From: Candidatus Woesearchaeota archaeon | Lineage (GTDB): Archaea; Nanobdellota; Nanobdellia; Woesearchaeales; JAAOYA01 | Reading direction: 5' to 3' | NCBI GenBank assembly: GCA_018221105.1 | Contig: JAAOYA010000010.1 | Span: 81,678-145,677, forward strand | DNA: 64,000 bases | Part shown: piece by piece, positions 10,980 to 20,630 of the stretch | Numbering within the stretch: the stretch's first letter is position 1 | Layout: every line of letters begins with the position of its first letter | Translations under genes and position numbers: made by a program | The notes under the pieces: model-generated | What the model saw: the letters and a program-made list of their open reading frames with translations, nothing else | Databases searched by the model: none | Told to the model about the DNA's origin: nothing

Positions 10980-12125
10980 TTAGAAAAATAAGTAGAATAT
11001 ATGCGCGATGCTTGCTAGAAAAAAAGCTATTTTTATGTTACTCGCAAAAAACAATGCTAACAATAAAACTAATACTCTACCAATAGCCACTGGAATTTCT
11101 CGAAATATAATAAACTCGTCAATATTGTTTTCGCGCGCTATTGCATAATTTATTGCAGTAAATGGTATTAGCACTAAAAACATAAAAAAACCAGCCATGA
11201 TAGTAACTAAATAAACAGTAGTATCTGATTGTACGAAAAATCTTGCAATCCACATAAGAAGCATTAATATTGCTCCAATCTTAATGATTGTTAAACGTTT
11301 GAATTTGTCTGATAATTTTCCAACGAGCAAGGTAAAAAATACTGTTCCAACGCCAAGCAATGTTCCCATAATACCAACACTTAACGTGCTAGCAAGCAAA
11401 AAGTACACCACCATAGGCCAAATTACTGCTTCCGTAATACCATTAAGATGGTTTATGGCAACTCCAAAAAAGACTTTTGGATATTTTTTGAACAGTTTGA
11501 TGCCCTCACTAAAACGAAATTCAACGTGAGGTTTTATTTCTTTAGAAAAAAATAATGGTATTATCGAGACTACTAATAAAATCATTGCAACAATAAACAA
11601 TGTGTTAAAGCCAGCCATTAATGTTATAATGCCACCGATTAATGGTGCTATCATGCTGGCAATTCTTGGAAAGGAATAAAGTTTTCCAACATCACTGCTC
11701 ATGCTTTTCTTGTTAGCACTTCTTGCAAAAAGTGAGTGTAGTGGAATCCAATAAATTGTTGTTTGAAATCCACCAATAACAGCAATTAACAATATTGGAA
11801 TTGCAAAACTATCAAGAGAGTATAACATTAACAAAAAAACCAGCATAAAAGGAAAACGCAAGAGCATAGTGTGCTTTAAGCCGTAACGAGAACTAATAAA
11901 CCCCACAAGAAAAGAAGCAAATGGAACTGTTAGTGATTGAACAATAAAAAAAATTATTACTTGTGATACACTAAAGCCTAAAATTAACAAGTAAATTGGC
12001 ACGAAAATACCAATGAGTGACAGCGCAAAACCATCAATTGCGTGCATCAAGTAAATCTCATTAAGTTGTTCTTTTAACAGTCTTAAATGATTGCCATGTC
12101 GCAGATGATGATTGCCAAAATCCAT
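10980..12125 (-). CDS. MFS-type transporter
   Basis: About 10-12 hydrophobic segments with 'GxxxSRYGLKHTM' and 'GKLSDKFKRLTI' MFS-like loops. Confidence 0.75.
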   Translation of the reverse strand: MDFGNHHLRHGNHLRLLKEQLNEIYLMHAIDGFALSLIGIFVPIYLLILGFSVSQVIIFFIVQSLTVPFASFLVGFISSRYGLKHTMLLRFPFMLVFLLMLYSLDSFAIPILLIAVIGGFQTTIYWIPLHSLFARSANKKSMSSDVGKLYSFPRIASMIAPLIGGIITLMAGFNTLFIVAMILLVVSIIPLFFSKEIKPHVEFRFSEGIKLFKKYPKVFFGVAINHLNGITEAVIWPMVVYFLLASTLSVGIMGTLLGVGTVFFTLLVGKLSDKFKRLTIIKIGAILMLLMWIARFFVQSDTTVYLVTIMAGFFMFLVLIPFTAINYAIARENNIDEFIIFREIPVAIGRVLVLLLALFFASNIKIAFFLASIAHIFYLFF

Positions 12126-12204
12126 AATAAAAAAACAGTGCTTGTGTTATTTAAAACTTGTGTACAATGATAAATCTTTTAAACCATTAAAATAATAGTT
12201 TTTT

Positions 12205-13347
12205 ATGCTAAAAAGTGTTACCAAAGCTAAACTGAAAAATAAGCGTGTGTTGTTGCGCGTTGATTTTAATGTTCCACTAAAAAATGGGTTTGTTAGTGAT
12301 GATTCTCGTATACACGCTGCAATTCCTACAATCAAAACAATTCTAAAACAAAAGCCAGTACAACTTATTATTATGGCGCACTTAGGCAGGCCAGGCGGCA
12401 AAGTTGTTAGAGAATTGCGCATGGATCCTATTGCAAAACGTTTGGAGAAATTGCTAAAACAAAAAGTTGTAAAATTAGATGATTACACCACAAAAAAAGA
12501 TGCTAAGAACAAGGTTTTGATGCTTGAAAATTTAAGGTTCTTTAAAGGTGAGGAAAAAAATGATGTTAAGTTTGCAAAAACACTTGCCAGTGTTGCAGAT
12601 GTTTATGTCAATGACGCTTTTGGAGTGTGTCATCGAAAACACGCTAGCGTGCACGCCATCACTAAATATTTGCCATTATACGCTGGACTTCTATTGTTGT
12701 CTGAGATTGAACACTTGCAATTAAAAAAACCTGCCAGGCCTTTTATTGCATTGATTGGTGGGGCAAAAGTTAGTACTAAGATTCCTATGATTGAACAATT
12801 ATTAAAAAAAGCTGACGCAGTGCTTGTTGGCGGAGCAATGATCTTCACATTTTATAGGGCAATGGGACTTTCCACTGGCAAGAGCATTGTAGAAAAAAAA
12901 TATGTTTCTCTGGCCAAAAAAATGCTTTTCAAGGCCAAGGGCAAGATTGTGCTGCCAACAGACATTGTTATAGCCTCAAAAGCTGTCAAAGGTGTTAAAA
13001 CAAAAAATGTCAGTGTTGGTAATATTCCAAACAATATGATTGGACTTGATATTGGCAGCGAGTCAACACAAGTTTTTAATGAAATATTAAAGAGTGCTAA
13101 AACTGTTTTTTTTAATGGTCCTATGGGTTTGTTTGAAGTCAAACCTTTCGATAAAGCAACTAACGAACTTGCTAAAACTATTGCTAATTCTAGAGCGAAG
13201 AGTATTGTTGGCGGCGGTGACAGCCTAGCAGCAATCAAAAAACTAAAACTAGAAAAAAAATTTTCTCACATTTCAACTGGTGGCGGAGCAAGTATTGCAT
13301 TAATCGAAGGAAAAAAGCTTCCCGGAATTGAAGCTTTAAAACGTTAA
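12205..13347 (+). CDS. pgk: Phosphoglycerate kinase
   Basis: 'RVLLRVDFNVPLKNG', 'HLGRPGG', 'VNDAFGVCHRKHAS', 'ALIGGAKVSTKI', 'FFNGPMGLFE', 'STGGGASIALIEGKKLPGIEAL'. Confidence 0.98.
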   Translation: MLKSVTKAKLKNKRVLLRVDFNVPLKNGFVSDDSRIHAAIPTIKTILKQKPVQLIIMAHLGRPGGKVVRELRMDPIAKRLEKLLKQKVVKLDDYTTKKDAKNKVLMLENLRFFKGEEKNDVKFAKTLASVADVYVNDAFGVCHRKHASVHAITKYLPLYAGLLLLSEIEHLQLKKPARPFIALIGGAKVSTKIPMIEQLLKKADAVLVGGAMIFTFYRAMGLSTGKSIVEKKYVSLAKKMLFKAKGKIVLPTDIVIASKAVKGVKTKNVSVGNIPNNMIGLDIGSESTQVFNEILKSAKTVFFNGPMGLFEVKPFDKATNELAKTIANSRAKSIVGGGDSLAAIKKLKLEKKFSHISTGGGASIALIEGKKLPGIEALKR

Positions 13348-13381
13348 CTTTATAAAATAATAACTATTTCTTAGTAGTAAC

Positions 13382-13888
13382 ATGAGCTATTTAAGTGATG
13401 TTGGAAAAGTAAAATCTGAAGCAGAACGTAGAATCGTACAAACTTGTGGTTTGATTAAAGATCCTGCACTAGTTCTAAAACTTTATACTATGACAAGAGA
13501 ATCGATAAGTTTTCCAGAACACCATGGCGTTTTAAATGCCAGAAGATTGGTAGCTCGAGAAGTTATAAAAGGTAATGTCGATCCATTATCAGGTCTTGGT
13601 TTTGTAATATTTTCTGAAGGAACAGCAAATATTGCGCGCTGGGACAAAGAAGAGTCATCAGTGTTAGTCAATCAAGCTTACGAATTTGACATTGAACACG
13701 GACAAGCAATAAACTGGCAACAGTTAGATATCGCAAAAGATGGTGCTTATTGCTCATTCGAATCGCAACTAGTAGCTCACGAAGCAAGAGCTTGGAATAA
13801 ATTCTTACGATCAAGCAAAACAAGACGCAAATCAGAAAAGGCTAAACAAACTTACATAGATGACACATTGGAAGGTCTTATTAAATAG
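13382..13888 (+). CDS. Conserved hypothetical protein
   Basis: Intact ORF, TATA-like element upstream. Confidence 0.55.
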   Translation: MSYLSDVGKVKSEAERRIVQTCGLIKDPALVLKLYTMTRESISFPEHHGVLNARRLVAREVIKGNVDPLSGLGFVIFSEGTANIARWDKEESSVLVNQAYEFDIEHGQAINWQQLDIAKDGAYCSFESQLVAHEARAWNKFLRSSKTRRKSEKAKQTYIDDTLEGLIK

Positions 13889-13890
13889 TT

Positions 13891-14322
13891 TTATTTTTCG
13901 CGTCTTAGGAAGTCTCCTCTGTCTATCAGGTTTGTTATTGTTCCGTCATTTTCGTATTTTCCTAAGCCTAGGTTTTCGTCTCGTTCGTTTTGTATTAGTA
14001 CTGTTCCTTTTTTAGCTATTTTTTTTGTTATGCTTTCTGGTAAAATATTTCTACCGCACAAGAATAGCCATTCTGCTTTGTCGTTTACAAAGACTTTTGT
14101 ATCAGAATCCTTTGCTATTATTTCTAGTAGTGCAAGTGATGCTTTGAAAAGGTCTTTTTTTTCTTCTCCTAGAAATAATCCCGCAGAGAATGGTTCTCTG
14201 TCAATTGAATCTATGATTTTTTGTTGCTGAGAATTTATTTGATAGTATTTTCTTCCTATTTTTGTGTGTTCAACTTTTTTTTCGCTTAGTTGTTTTGTGA
14301 ATGTTTCTAGTTTGTTTGTCAT
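13891..14322 (-). CDS. NIP7-like / PUA-domain protein
   Basis: 'KVFVNDKAEWLFLCGRNILPESI' then 'GTVLIQNERDENLGLGKYE' resembles pre-PUA + PUA arrangement of NIP7/UPF0113. Confidence 0.6.
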   Translation of the reverse strand: MTNKLETFTKQLSEKKVEHTKIGRKYYQINSQQQKIIDSIDREPFSAGLFLGEEKKDLFKASLALLEIIAKDSDTKVFVNDKAEWLFLCGRNILPESITKKIAKKGTVLIQNERDENLGLGKYENDGTITNLIDRGDFLRREK

Positions 14323-15586
14323 CTTCTTCTATTATTGTTTTGATGTTGGTGTTTTCTTCTATTAGTTCTTGTAATTTTTTTATTATTTCGCTGACATCAA
14401 AACGTTTTTTCTTTACTTGTAGGTCTTCTATTTGGTCTTTTAATTTATTAATTTTGGTGTTGTAGTGTTCTATTTTGTATTCTTCTTCTTTTAGTTCTTG
14501 TAATACTTTGTGAGAGTTGATGTCTCTCTCTAAAGCCAGAAGTTGTCGTTGGCTATTGTTTAGTTCTGTTAGCATTCTTGATAGTACTGCTGTGTCTAAA
14601 TAGTCTATTGCGTGTAATGTTTTATTTTTTATTTTGTCGTCTTTAAAATCTAGCTCTCTTCTTTCTATTGCTTTTTTGAAGTCTTTGAATACTTGTATTA
14701 TTCTAAGGTGCAGGTCACTGACTAGTGCTCCTATCGAGTCTTCTAAGTAATTATTTATTAGTTCTTTGTGTACTGATTGATGTGCGTACTTGCGTAGTGA
14801 TTTGTCTATTGCGGTGAAGTTTTCGCGAATGTGATTTTTGGCTCTTTTTTCATCTTCTGCTAGCTTGTCACGTTTTTTGTATGTTTCTTCTAGTTCTTGA
14901 TATGTGTTGGAGTGTTTTAATCGTTGTACGCGTCCCAGGGCCGCTCTTTTGTCGCTTTCTAGTTCGCTTACTTGTTCTTGTAGTGCGTGGCTTTGATCAT
15001 CTTGGCCTCCTATTAATTCTCTTCTTTTGTTTAGTTCATCATGTAATAGTTTTATTTGCTGTCGTGTTTTATGACTGCTTTTCTCAATTGTTTCTTTTAT
15101 TTGTGCTGTTGCGTCAACGATTTTTTTTATTTCTATGTTGGTATCGCGCAGCTCGTGTGAAAAAAACTCGTTTATTACTTGTTTGCTTTTATTTGTTGAT
15201 TGTGTGTAATCTGCTAATCGTTCTTCAAAATTAGTTATGAACTCTTCTATTGCATCAAATTCTAATGGTGGCAATGCTGTTCTTGTTGAGAACTCTCGTG
15301 TTTTTGTGTTGTAGTGTTCTATGCTTCCTTCTAGTATGTGTTTTGCTTTTGGTGGTATGTTAGGATTTTTTAGTTTTGAATTTTCTAGATTGTCAAGTTT
15401 TTTTTGTAGTTCAACTTCAGCTTTGGTAATTGAATCTAATTGTTTTTGTATTGTTTTTTGCGTGTTTTCACTGTCATTTTTTGTTTTTTTGTCAAACCAG
15501 TCTAGAACTTGACTGAATGTAATATTTTCTATTTTTGGCTCTTGTGGTGCTTTATGTTTTTGTAATAATTTTTTGATAAAACGCAT
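14270..15586 (-). CDS. Long coiled-coil protein
   Basis: Heptad-rich Lys/Glu/Leu sequence over about 400 aa. Confidence 0.65.
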   Translation of the reverse strand: MRFIKKLLQKHKAPQEPKIENITFSQVLDWFDKKTKNDSENTQKTIQKQLDSITKAEVELQKKLDNLENSKLKNPNIPPKAKHILEGSIEHYNTKTREFSTRTALPPLEFDAIEEFITNFEERLADYTQSTNKSKQVINEFFSHELRDTNIEIKKIVDATAQIKETIEKSSHKTRQQIKLLHDELNKRRELIGGQDDQSHALQEQVSELESDKRAALGRVQRLKHSNTYQELEETYKKRDKLAEDEKRAKNHIRENFTAIDKSLRKYAHQSVHKELINNYLEDSIGALVSDLHLRIIQVFKDFKKAIERRELDFKDDKIKNKTLHAIDYLDTAVLSRMLTELNNSQRQLLALERDINSHKVLQELKEEEYKIEHYNTKINKLKDQIEDLQVKKKRFDVSEIIKKLQELIEENTNIKTIIEEDDKQTRNIHKTTKRKKS

Positions 15587-15648
15587 TTTATTGACTAATT
15601 ATTGATTGTTTAAAAAGTTTTTTAAAAAACAGTGCTTTTGACTATGTT

Positions 15649-15954
15649 ATGTTGTGGCGTAAAAAGCTTAAGGATAGAGAAAAAAAGCAGGCTTTAGCAG
15701 ATGTTAATGCTTTATTTGATAAAGCATTAGAGGTTCATAGTGCTAATCCCACAAAAGCTGATGATTTGGTGCGCAAGGCCAGGCGAATGGCTATGAAGCA
15801 TCAAATAAAACTTAAATCATCACAGAAGCGCTTATTTTGCAAGCATTGCTATAAACTGTTAGTTCCTTCTAAGAATTCTCGCATTAGAATCACTAAGGGT
15901 AAACTGGTGCAATATTGTGATAGTTGTAAGAAGTTTAGACGTCGACCCCTTTAA
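15649..15954 (+). CDS. rnp4: Ribonuclease P protein component 4 (Rpp21 family)
   Basis: 'ALEVHSANPTKADDLVRKARRMAMKHQIKL......FCKHCYKLLVPSKNSRIRI..GKLVQYCDSCKKFRRRP'. Confidence 0.9.
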   Translation: MLWRKKLKDREKKQALADVNALFDKALEVHSANPTKADDLVRKARRMAMKHQIKLKSSQKRLFCKHCYKLLVPSKNSRIRITKGKLVQYCDSCKKFRRRPL

Positions 15955-16208
15955 TATTCTACTATTCTAAAACTGTCAGGCTCTGATGGGTCGTCATCAT
16001 CGTCTGTTGTGTCCTGATCATCTGAAGAGCTTGTTGTGGTGTTGTCTTGGTCAAACATGTTAAAAAGTCCTGAGTCTTGCGCGGGTACACTATAATCGTC
16101 ACCTAAACCACTATTTTCGTTTTTAGCGCCTGCTAATTCTAAAAGAAATTTGCCTAGTTTTTCTAGGCTTTCTTTGCTTTCCTTGTCTGTCTCTATTATG
16201 ATTTGCAT
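15951..16208 (-). CDS. Small acidic hypothetical protein
   Basis: ORF with Asp/Ser-rich C-terminus following the pilin-like genes. Confidence 0.45.
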   Translation of the reverse strand: MQIIIETDKESKESLEKLGKFLLELAGAKNENSGLGDDYSVPAQDSGLFNMFDQDNTTTSSSDDQDTTDDDDDPSEPDSFRIVEY

Positions 16209-16239
16209 TGAAAACTTATTGTTGTAATGGTTTTTATAG

Positions 16240-16644
16240 TTAACGATTCCAATAGTATAATCGTATTTTTATGATGTCTATCTCTGTGTAATTGCCTGCT
16301 ATGATTATTGAATCTATTTTGACATTAGTGTTTGGCAGGTTTGCTGGAATAGTAGAATCTGTTATTGTTGTAATGTTTATTGTGTAATTGTAATTTGTTG
16401 GCATTGTAGTGTTTACAAACTCGTTTAAGCATGTGATGTTGTTTTGGTGTGCACAATTTCTAAATTTTGTGTTATGCTCGTAAAATTGTAGTATTTCAAG
16501 GTTTTTTGTTGTTGGTTTTTGTGGTTTGTAGCCGCTCATCACAAATGTTATAAAAATAAAACTAAGAAGTATTGCTATTAGTACTTCGAAGGTTTTCAAA
16601 AATGCTTTTTTGTTTTTTACCATATTTTTATTATTGTAGTGCAA
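16240..16644 (-). CDS. Pilin-like/membrane-anchored secreted protein
   Basis: Short positive N-terminus followed by a single hydrophobic helix; overlaps start of neighbour. Confidence 0.5.
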   Translation of the reverse strand: MHYNNKNMVKNKKAFLKTFEVLIAILLSFIFITFVMSGYKPQKPTTKNLEILQFYEHNTKFRNCAHQNNITCLNEFVNTTMPTNYNYTINITTITDSTIPANLPNTNVKIDSIIIAGNYTEIDIIKIRLYYWNR

Positions 16645-17876
16645 GACTCTATTGTTCCATTAGCAGCTATTAGGTTGCAGTTTGCTTGGCGTACGCTAAC
16701 GTCTTGAGCTTGTGGTGTTGTGGGCGTATATTTGATTATTTGCTCGCCTTGTGAGTTGTCTACTGTTATTGCAAAATGTTTTTGCTGTGGGTAAGTCCAA
16801 GAGTTTTTGACGCTTGTATAATCACTGTTGTTAAAAATTGTTAGTTGTGTTGTTGAGAGTCCTGACAGGGTTTGTGAAGCTCCGTACTCTTGTGTTGGCT
16901 TGTCTTTAAGACTGACTGTTTGCAAGTGATTGCCAGAGTGTAAAACAATTAATAATTCTAGACTTCTTGTCAGGTTTGTTGTTATGCTAATTGTCAAATC
17001 ATTATTTTCAGTGCATAGTTCGATGTTTGCTTGCTCGCTTAGTATTAGTGATATTGCAGTACTGCCATCGTAGAGGTTTAAATAGTCCCAATTGAAGTTT
17101 TGGCAATTATCAAAATCATAGTTTAATGCTGCGCTCTGTGATGGGTTAGCCCAATATGTTGAATAATTGTATGTGTTAAAAGTAACTTTTATTGTTTTGT
17201 CACTAATGCCGGTGCTTATGTTGTTGTATAATCGTTTTTTTGTAGCATAAACTAAAGTTTGATGTTTATTTTCACTGTTTTGCATGCTGTGGCGCGAGTG
17301 CATAAAACTATTATTGTATGATTGTGTTAGTCCACTTTGAGTTGATAGTTCGTTGTTGTTAATGTATACTTCGTATTGTACTAGTCTTGTTTGGTCGTCG
17401 TAGCGAACACGATTTAATAGTCCGTTAACATATTCAATTTTTAGATCATTTAGTGTGGTGCTAGTGTTTGATGATACTAAATCTAGGACTGCAGTATTCT
17501 CAAAGCAAGTTGTTGTATCTTCAACTATTAATTGCATGTTAGTGCCAACTACCAAGTCCGGAATTAGGAGTAATTGATTGTCATCGATTGCACAATAAGT
17601 GTTTTTTAGTGTTAGTGTTTTGGAAAAATTATCTTGTAAGCTAATCTTTAATGGTTCTTTTGTTGCACTGTAATCGCTTTTAATAAATAATGGTGTTTGC
17701 GTTATGCTATCACTATTATCAATAAAAAAGTTTCTTTCTATGACATCTAATAATAATTGATTGTTTTGATTGGTCTCGCCTATTGGTTGTATGAAAAAAA
17801 AGAACCACGTGATGTACAACAAAAATAGTGCTAGGCTTATAGCCCAATCTGCTTGTCCAAAGCCTTTCTTGTTCAT
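16617..17876 (-). CDS. Membrane-anchored pilin-like/surface protein
   Basis: 'MNKKGFGQADWAISLALFLLYITWFFFFIQP' N-terminal class III-like signal/TM, beta-rich exterior. Confidence 0.55.
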   Translation of the reverse strand: MNKKGFGQADWAISLALFLLYITWFFFFIQPIGETNQNNQLLLDVIERNFFIDNSDSITQTPLFIKSDYSATKEPLKISLQDNFSKTLTLKNTYCAIDDNQLLLIPDLVVGTNMQLIVEDTTTCFENTAVLDLVSSNTSTTLNDLKIEYVNGLLNRVRYDDQTRLVQYEVYINNNELSTQSGLTQSYNNSFMHSRHSMQNSENKHQTLVYATKKRLYNNISTGISDKTIKVTFNTYNYSTYWANPSQSAALNYDFDNCQNFNWDYLNLYDGSTAISLILSEQANIELCTENNDLTISITTNLTRSLELLIVLHSGNHLQTVSLKDKPTQEYGASQTLSGLSTTQLTIFNNSDYTSVKNSWTYPQQKHFAITVDNSQGEQIIKYTPTTPQAQDVSVRQANCNLIAANGTIESCTTIIKIW

Positions 17877-17915
17877 ATTATTGTTTTAGAAGTTAGTGTT
17901 TTTTAATGTTTCGCG

Positions 17916-18230
17916 TTATTTTTTTTCAAAGCGATCTTTGTCGCGACCGTAGACTTTGTCCATGACTTTTTTGAATCCTTTGTCTAAATCTAGATTTAGT
18001 GAGTTTGCCATGCATGCAACAGTAAATATTATGTCTGCTAACTCGTCTTCTATATCGTTCAATTCTTCTGTGCTTTTTTTTGGTTTTGGTCCGAATCGAT
18101 GGTTGACTTCTCGTGCTAGTTCTCCGACTTCTTCTGCTAAACGCGCTATTATCTCGTGCGGCTTCCAATAACCTATTTTGTACTGGTTGACCCACTCGTC
18201 AACTTCTTCTTGTATTTCTTTTAAGCTCAT
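17916..18230 (-). CDS. mazG: MazG-family nucleotide pyrophosphohydrolase
   Basis: 'RLAEEVGELAREVNH....IEDELADIIFTVACMANSLNLDLDKGFKKVMDKVYGRDKDRF'. Confidence 0.9.
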   Translation of the reverse strand: MSLKEIQEEVDEWVNQYKIGYWKPHEIIARLAEEVGELAREVNHRFGPKPKKSTEELNDIEDELADIIFTVACMANSLNLDLDKGFKKVMDKVYGRDKDRFEKK

Positions 18231-18262
18231 TTTAGTCTTTTTTGTTGTGTTATATAAAAATA

Positions 18263-19459
18263 TTATGTTGTAATCACTAAATCATATAGTGCTAAAAATA
18301 CTGCTTGAGTCCAATGAAGATTTTTTTGGTGACTATAACGCGGGTCATCAATCTTTTTTTTATTTTTAACAATGGAATATTTTTCTTCAAAATAATTTTT
18401 TTGTAAAAAGTTTTCAGAGCATAAGTATAACCATTTTGTAGCAATTCTTTTTGCATCATCAATAAATCCATAATTTAATAGTCCTTTTATTACAAGATAG
18501 TGTAATGGAGCCCAGCCGTTTGGATAGTTCCATTGTTTGCTTTTTGCTCCATAGTTTTGATCTGTTGTTGACAACCCAAATTCATGTTCGAAAAGTTTTA
18601 GATTACTGACTAGCTTTTTGGCTTGGTGTTGCGAGGCAGTTTTTGTCCATAATGGCACAAAAGAGGCTAAGGTTTTAGTTTTTAGTTTTTTATTTGATTC
18701 AAAACAGTAATCAAAGAATAAACCATTTTTTTCATCCCACAAGTATTTGTTTATTAGTTCAATTCTCTTTTTTGATTTTTCTTCCCAATTTATTTCTTTT
18801 TTTAAACCCAGAATTTTTGAAATTTTTGATAGGTCTTTTTCGTATTTGTTTAGAAAACAGTTCAAGTCAATTGGGCAAACAATGTGTGCTTTGTTTTCAA
18901 ATCGTGGTGTTAAATCCCATCCTGATTCGTTTTCAGCGTCTTCTGATTCTCCATTATAATGTGTTAAATCGTAGTATCTTGAAAGATTTGTTATTGTCAA
19001 ATGATGTTTTGTGGTCCAATACTCGTATTCTTTTTTTGTTGTATCATACGCTTTTTTTAACCATTTTTTATCATTTGATAGATTATAGTATGTTAGTATC
19101 ATTTCTGTAAGTAGTGGTGGTTGTGATCGTGTATCATTTCTGTTAAAACTATTTGGAATGAATCCTAATTGTTCAAACATGAAAAAGAAGTTTTCGATCA
19201 TGTTTTTGATTGTTTTTAAATCATTTTCTTGTTCTAATCCTTTTATTATGAACATGCTATCCCAATAAAATTGTGTTTTAAAGGATAATATTTTATCTTT
19301 TGGGTACTTGTTTTCTTCACCATCTTTTCTTATAAGAATGTCAGAGCTTGCTGGTATAAAATTATGGGGTAATTCTTGAATTTTTAGTGAGAAAGAATTT
19401 AATGGTTTAAGTTTTTGTTTAGCTGTTATAATTTTTTCGATTCTATTTTTTGATTGCAT
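18263..19459 (-). CDS. Trehalase-like (GH37/GH63 clan) glycosidase
   Basis: 'FKTQFYWDSMFIIKGL', 'ESGWDLTPRF', 'QWNYPNGWAPLHYLVIKGL'. Confidence 0.85.
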   Translation of the reverse strand: MQSKNRIEKIITAKQKLKPLNSFSLKIQELPHNFIPASSDILIRKDGEENKYPKDKILSFKTQFYWDSMFIIKGLEQENDLKTIKNMIENFFFMFEQLGFIPNSFNRNDTRSQPPLLTEMILTYYNLSNDKKWLKKAYDTTKKEYEYWTTKHHLTITNLSRYYDLTHYNGESEDAENESGWDLTPRFENKAHIVCPIDLNCFLNKYEKDLSKISKILGLKKEINWEEKSKKRIELINKYLWDEKNGLFFDYCFESNKKLKTKTLASFVPLWTKTASQHQAKKLVSNLKLFEHEFGLSTTDQNYGAKSKQWNYPNGWAPLHYLVIKGLLNYGFIDDAKRIATKWLYLCSENFLQKNYFEEKYSIVKNKKKIDDPRYSHQKNLHWTQAVFLALYDLVITT

Positions 19460-19508
19460 GTTTGTAAAACAAAATATTATTATAAAAATGTTTGGTAAAG
19501 TACGATAT

Positions 19509-20297
19509 TCACAAAAATAGTTTTTGTGTGTTGTTGTAGATGTTTAAAGAGACTTCTTTTTCGTCTAAACCTTTAAGCTCTGCGATTTTTTTTATTGTTG
19601 TTTGTACTTGCCATGGTTCGTTTCTTTGGTCTTTTATTGGGCATAGGTATGGCGCGTCTGTTTCTGTTAGTAATTTTGTTATTGGTGCTTCGTTTATTAT
19701 TGAGTGAAAGTGTAGTGCGCGCTCGACGTTTGTTGGGATGGTGAAATACCAACCGTTATCAATTATTCTTTTATTATACTTTTTTTTGCCTGAAAAACAG
19801 TGCATTATAACGTTTTTTGCGCTTGCGCTCTCTAGTGTTTCTATGGTGTCTAATTCTGCTTTTCTGGAGTGTACTATCATTGGCTTTTTGATTTTTTGGC
19901 TTAGCGAAATAATTTTGTTGAAGACGTTTATCATTTCTTTTTGTTTGTCTTTGACCCAATAATAGTCTAGTCCAACTTCTCCTAATGCTACAATATTATC
20001 TTTTTGTGATTTGATAAATTCTAGTTCTTCTTCCACGTTTACTGGTGTTGTTGTCCTGCTAAAACCTGAAGATTCTCCTTCACAGTTCAAAGCGTCTATT
20101 GGGTATAGTCCTAGTGCTGCTTTTACTATTTCATACTTTTTTGTAATTTGTAGAACTTGTCTGTTTGATGGTGGGTTGACACCGTTTGCAATGATTAATT
20201 TTAATCCTTTGTCAATGCTTCTTTTAATGACATCATCTAAGTCAGTAGTGTATTGTTTGTGGTCTAAGTGTGCGTGAACGTCCACTAATGGATTCAT
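19509..20297 (-). CDS. tatD: TatD-family metal-dependent hydrolase/DNase
   Basis: 'VDVHAHLDHKQY', 'ALGEVGLDYYW', 'PMIVHSRKAE', 'IMHCFSG', 'LLTETDAPYL'. Confidence 0.93.
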   Translation of the reverse strand: MNPLVDVHAHLDHKQYTTDLDDVIKRSIDKGLKLIIANGVNPPSNRQVLQITKKYEIVKAALGLYPIDALNCEGESSGFSRTTTPVNVEEELEFIKSQKDNIVALGEVGLDYYWVKDKQKEMINVFNKIISLSQKIKKPMIVHSRKAELDTIETLESASAKNVIMHCFSGKKKYNKRIIDNGWYFTIPTNVERALHFHSIINEAPITKLLTETDAPYLCPIKDQRNEPWQVQTTIKKIAELKGLDEKEVSLNIYNNTQKLFL

Positions 20298-20298
20298 T

Positions 20299-20547
20299 TT
20301 ACTTGTTTAGCAGATCTTCTATTGGCTTGTAATCTTCTGGTTTTTTGTCTGCTGGCGTTTCTTGTTGTGCTTGTGCTACCAGGTCCACTCCCATGTCTTT
20401 TAGTGCTTTTAAGTGCATTTGCATTAATTGCTCGCAAATATTGACTATTCTTAGCATTTCCTCGCGCTCTTTTGCTAAAGTTGAGAATGCTCCTTTGTGA
20501 AATCCTACTTGCTCGTCTTTTGACGTGTTTGGTTGCTCTTGTGTCAT
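20299..20547 (-). CDS. Small hypothetical protein
   Basis: ORF preceded by Shine-Dalgarno-like 'aggtgat'. Confidence 0.6.
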   Translation of the reverse strand: MTQEQPNTSKDEQVGFHKGAFSTLAKEREEMLRIVNICEQLMQMHLKALKDMGVDLVAQAQQETPADKKPEDYKPIEDLLNK

Positions 20548-20630
20548 AATATCACCTGTTCTCGATGAAATCGTGTTTATATTTAAAGCTAATCAATAAT
20601 TTTTTATAACTTTCAATATTTCCTAGTCTT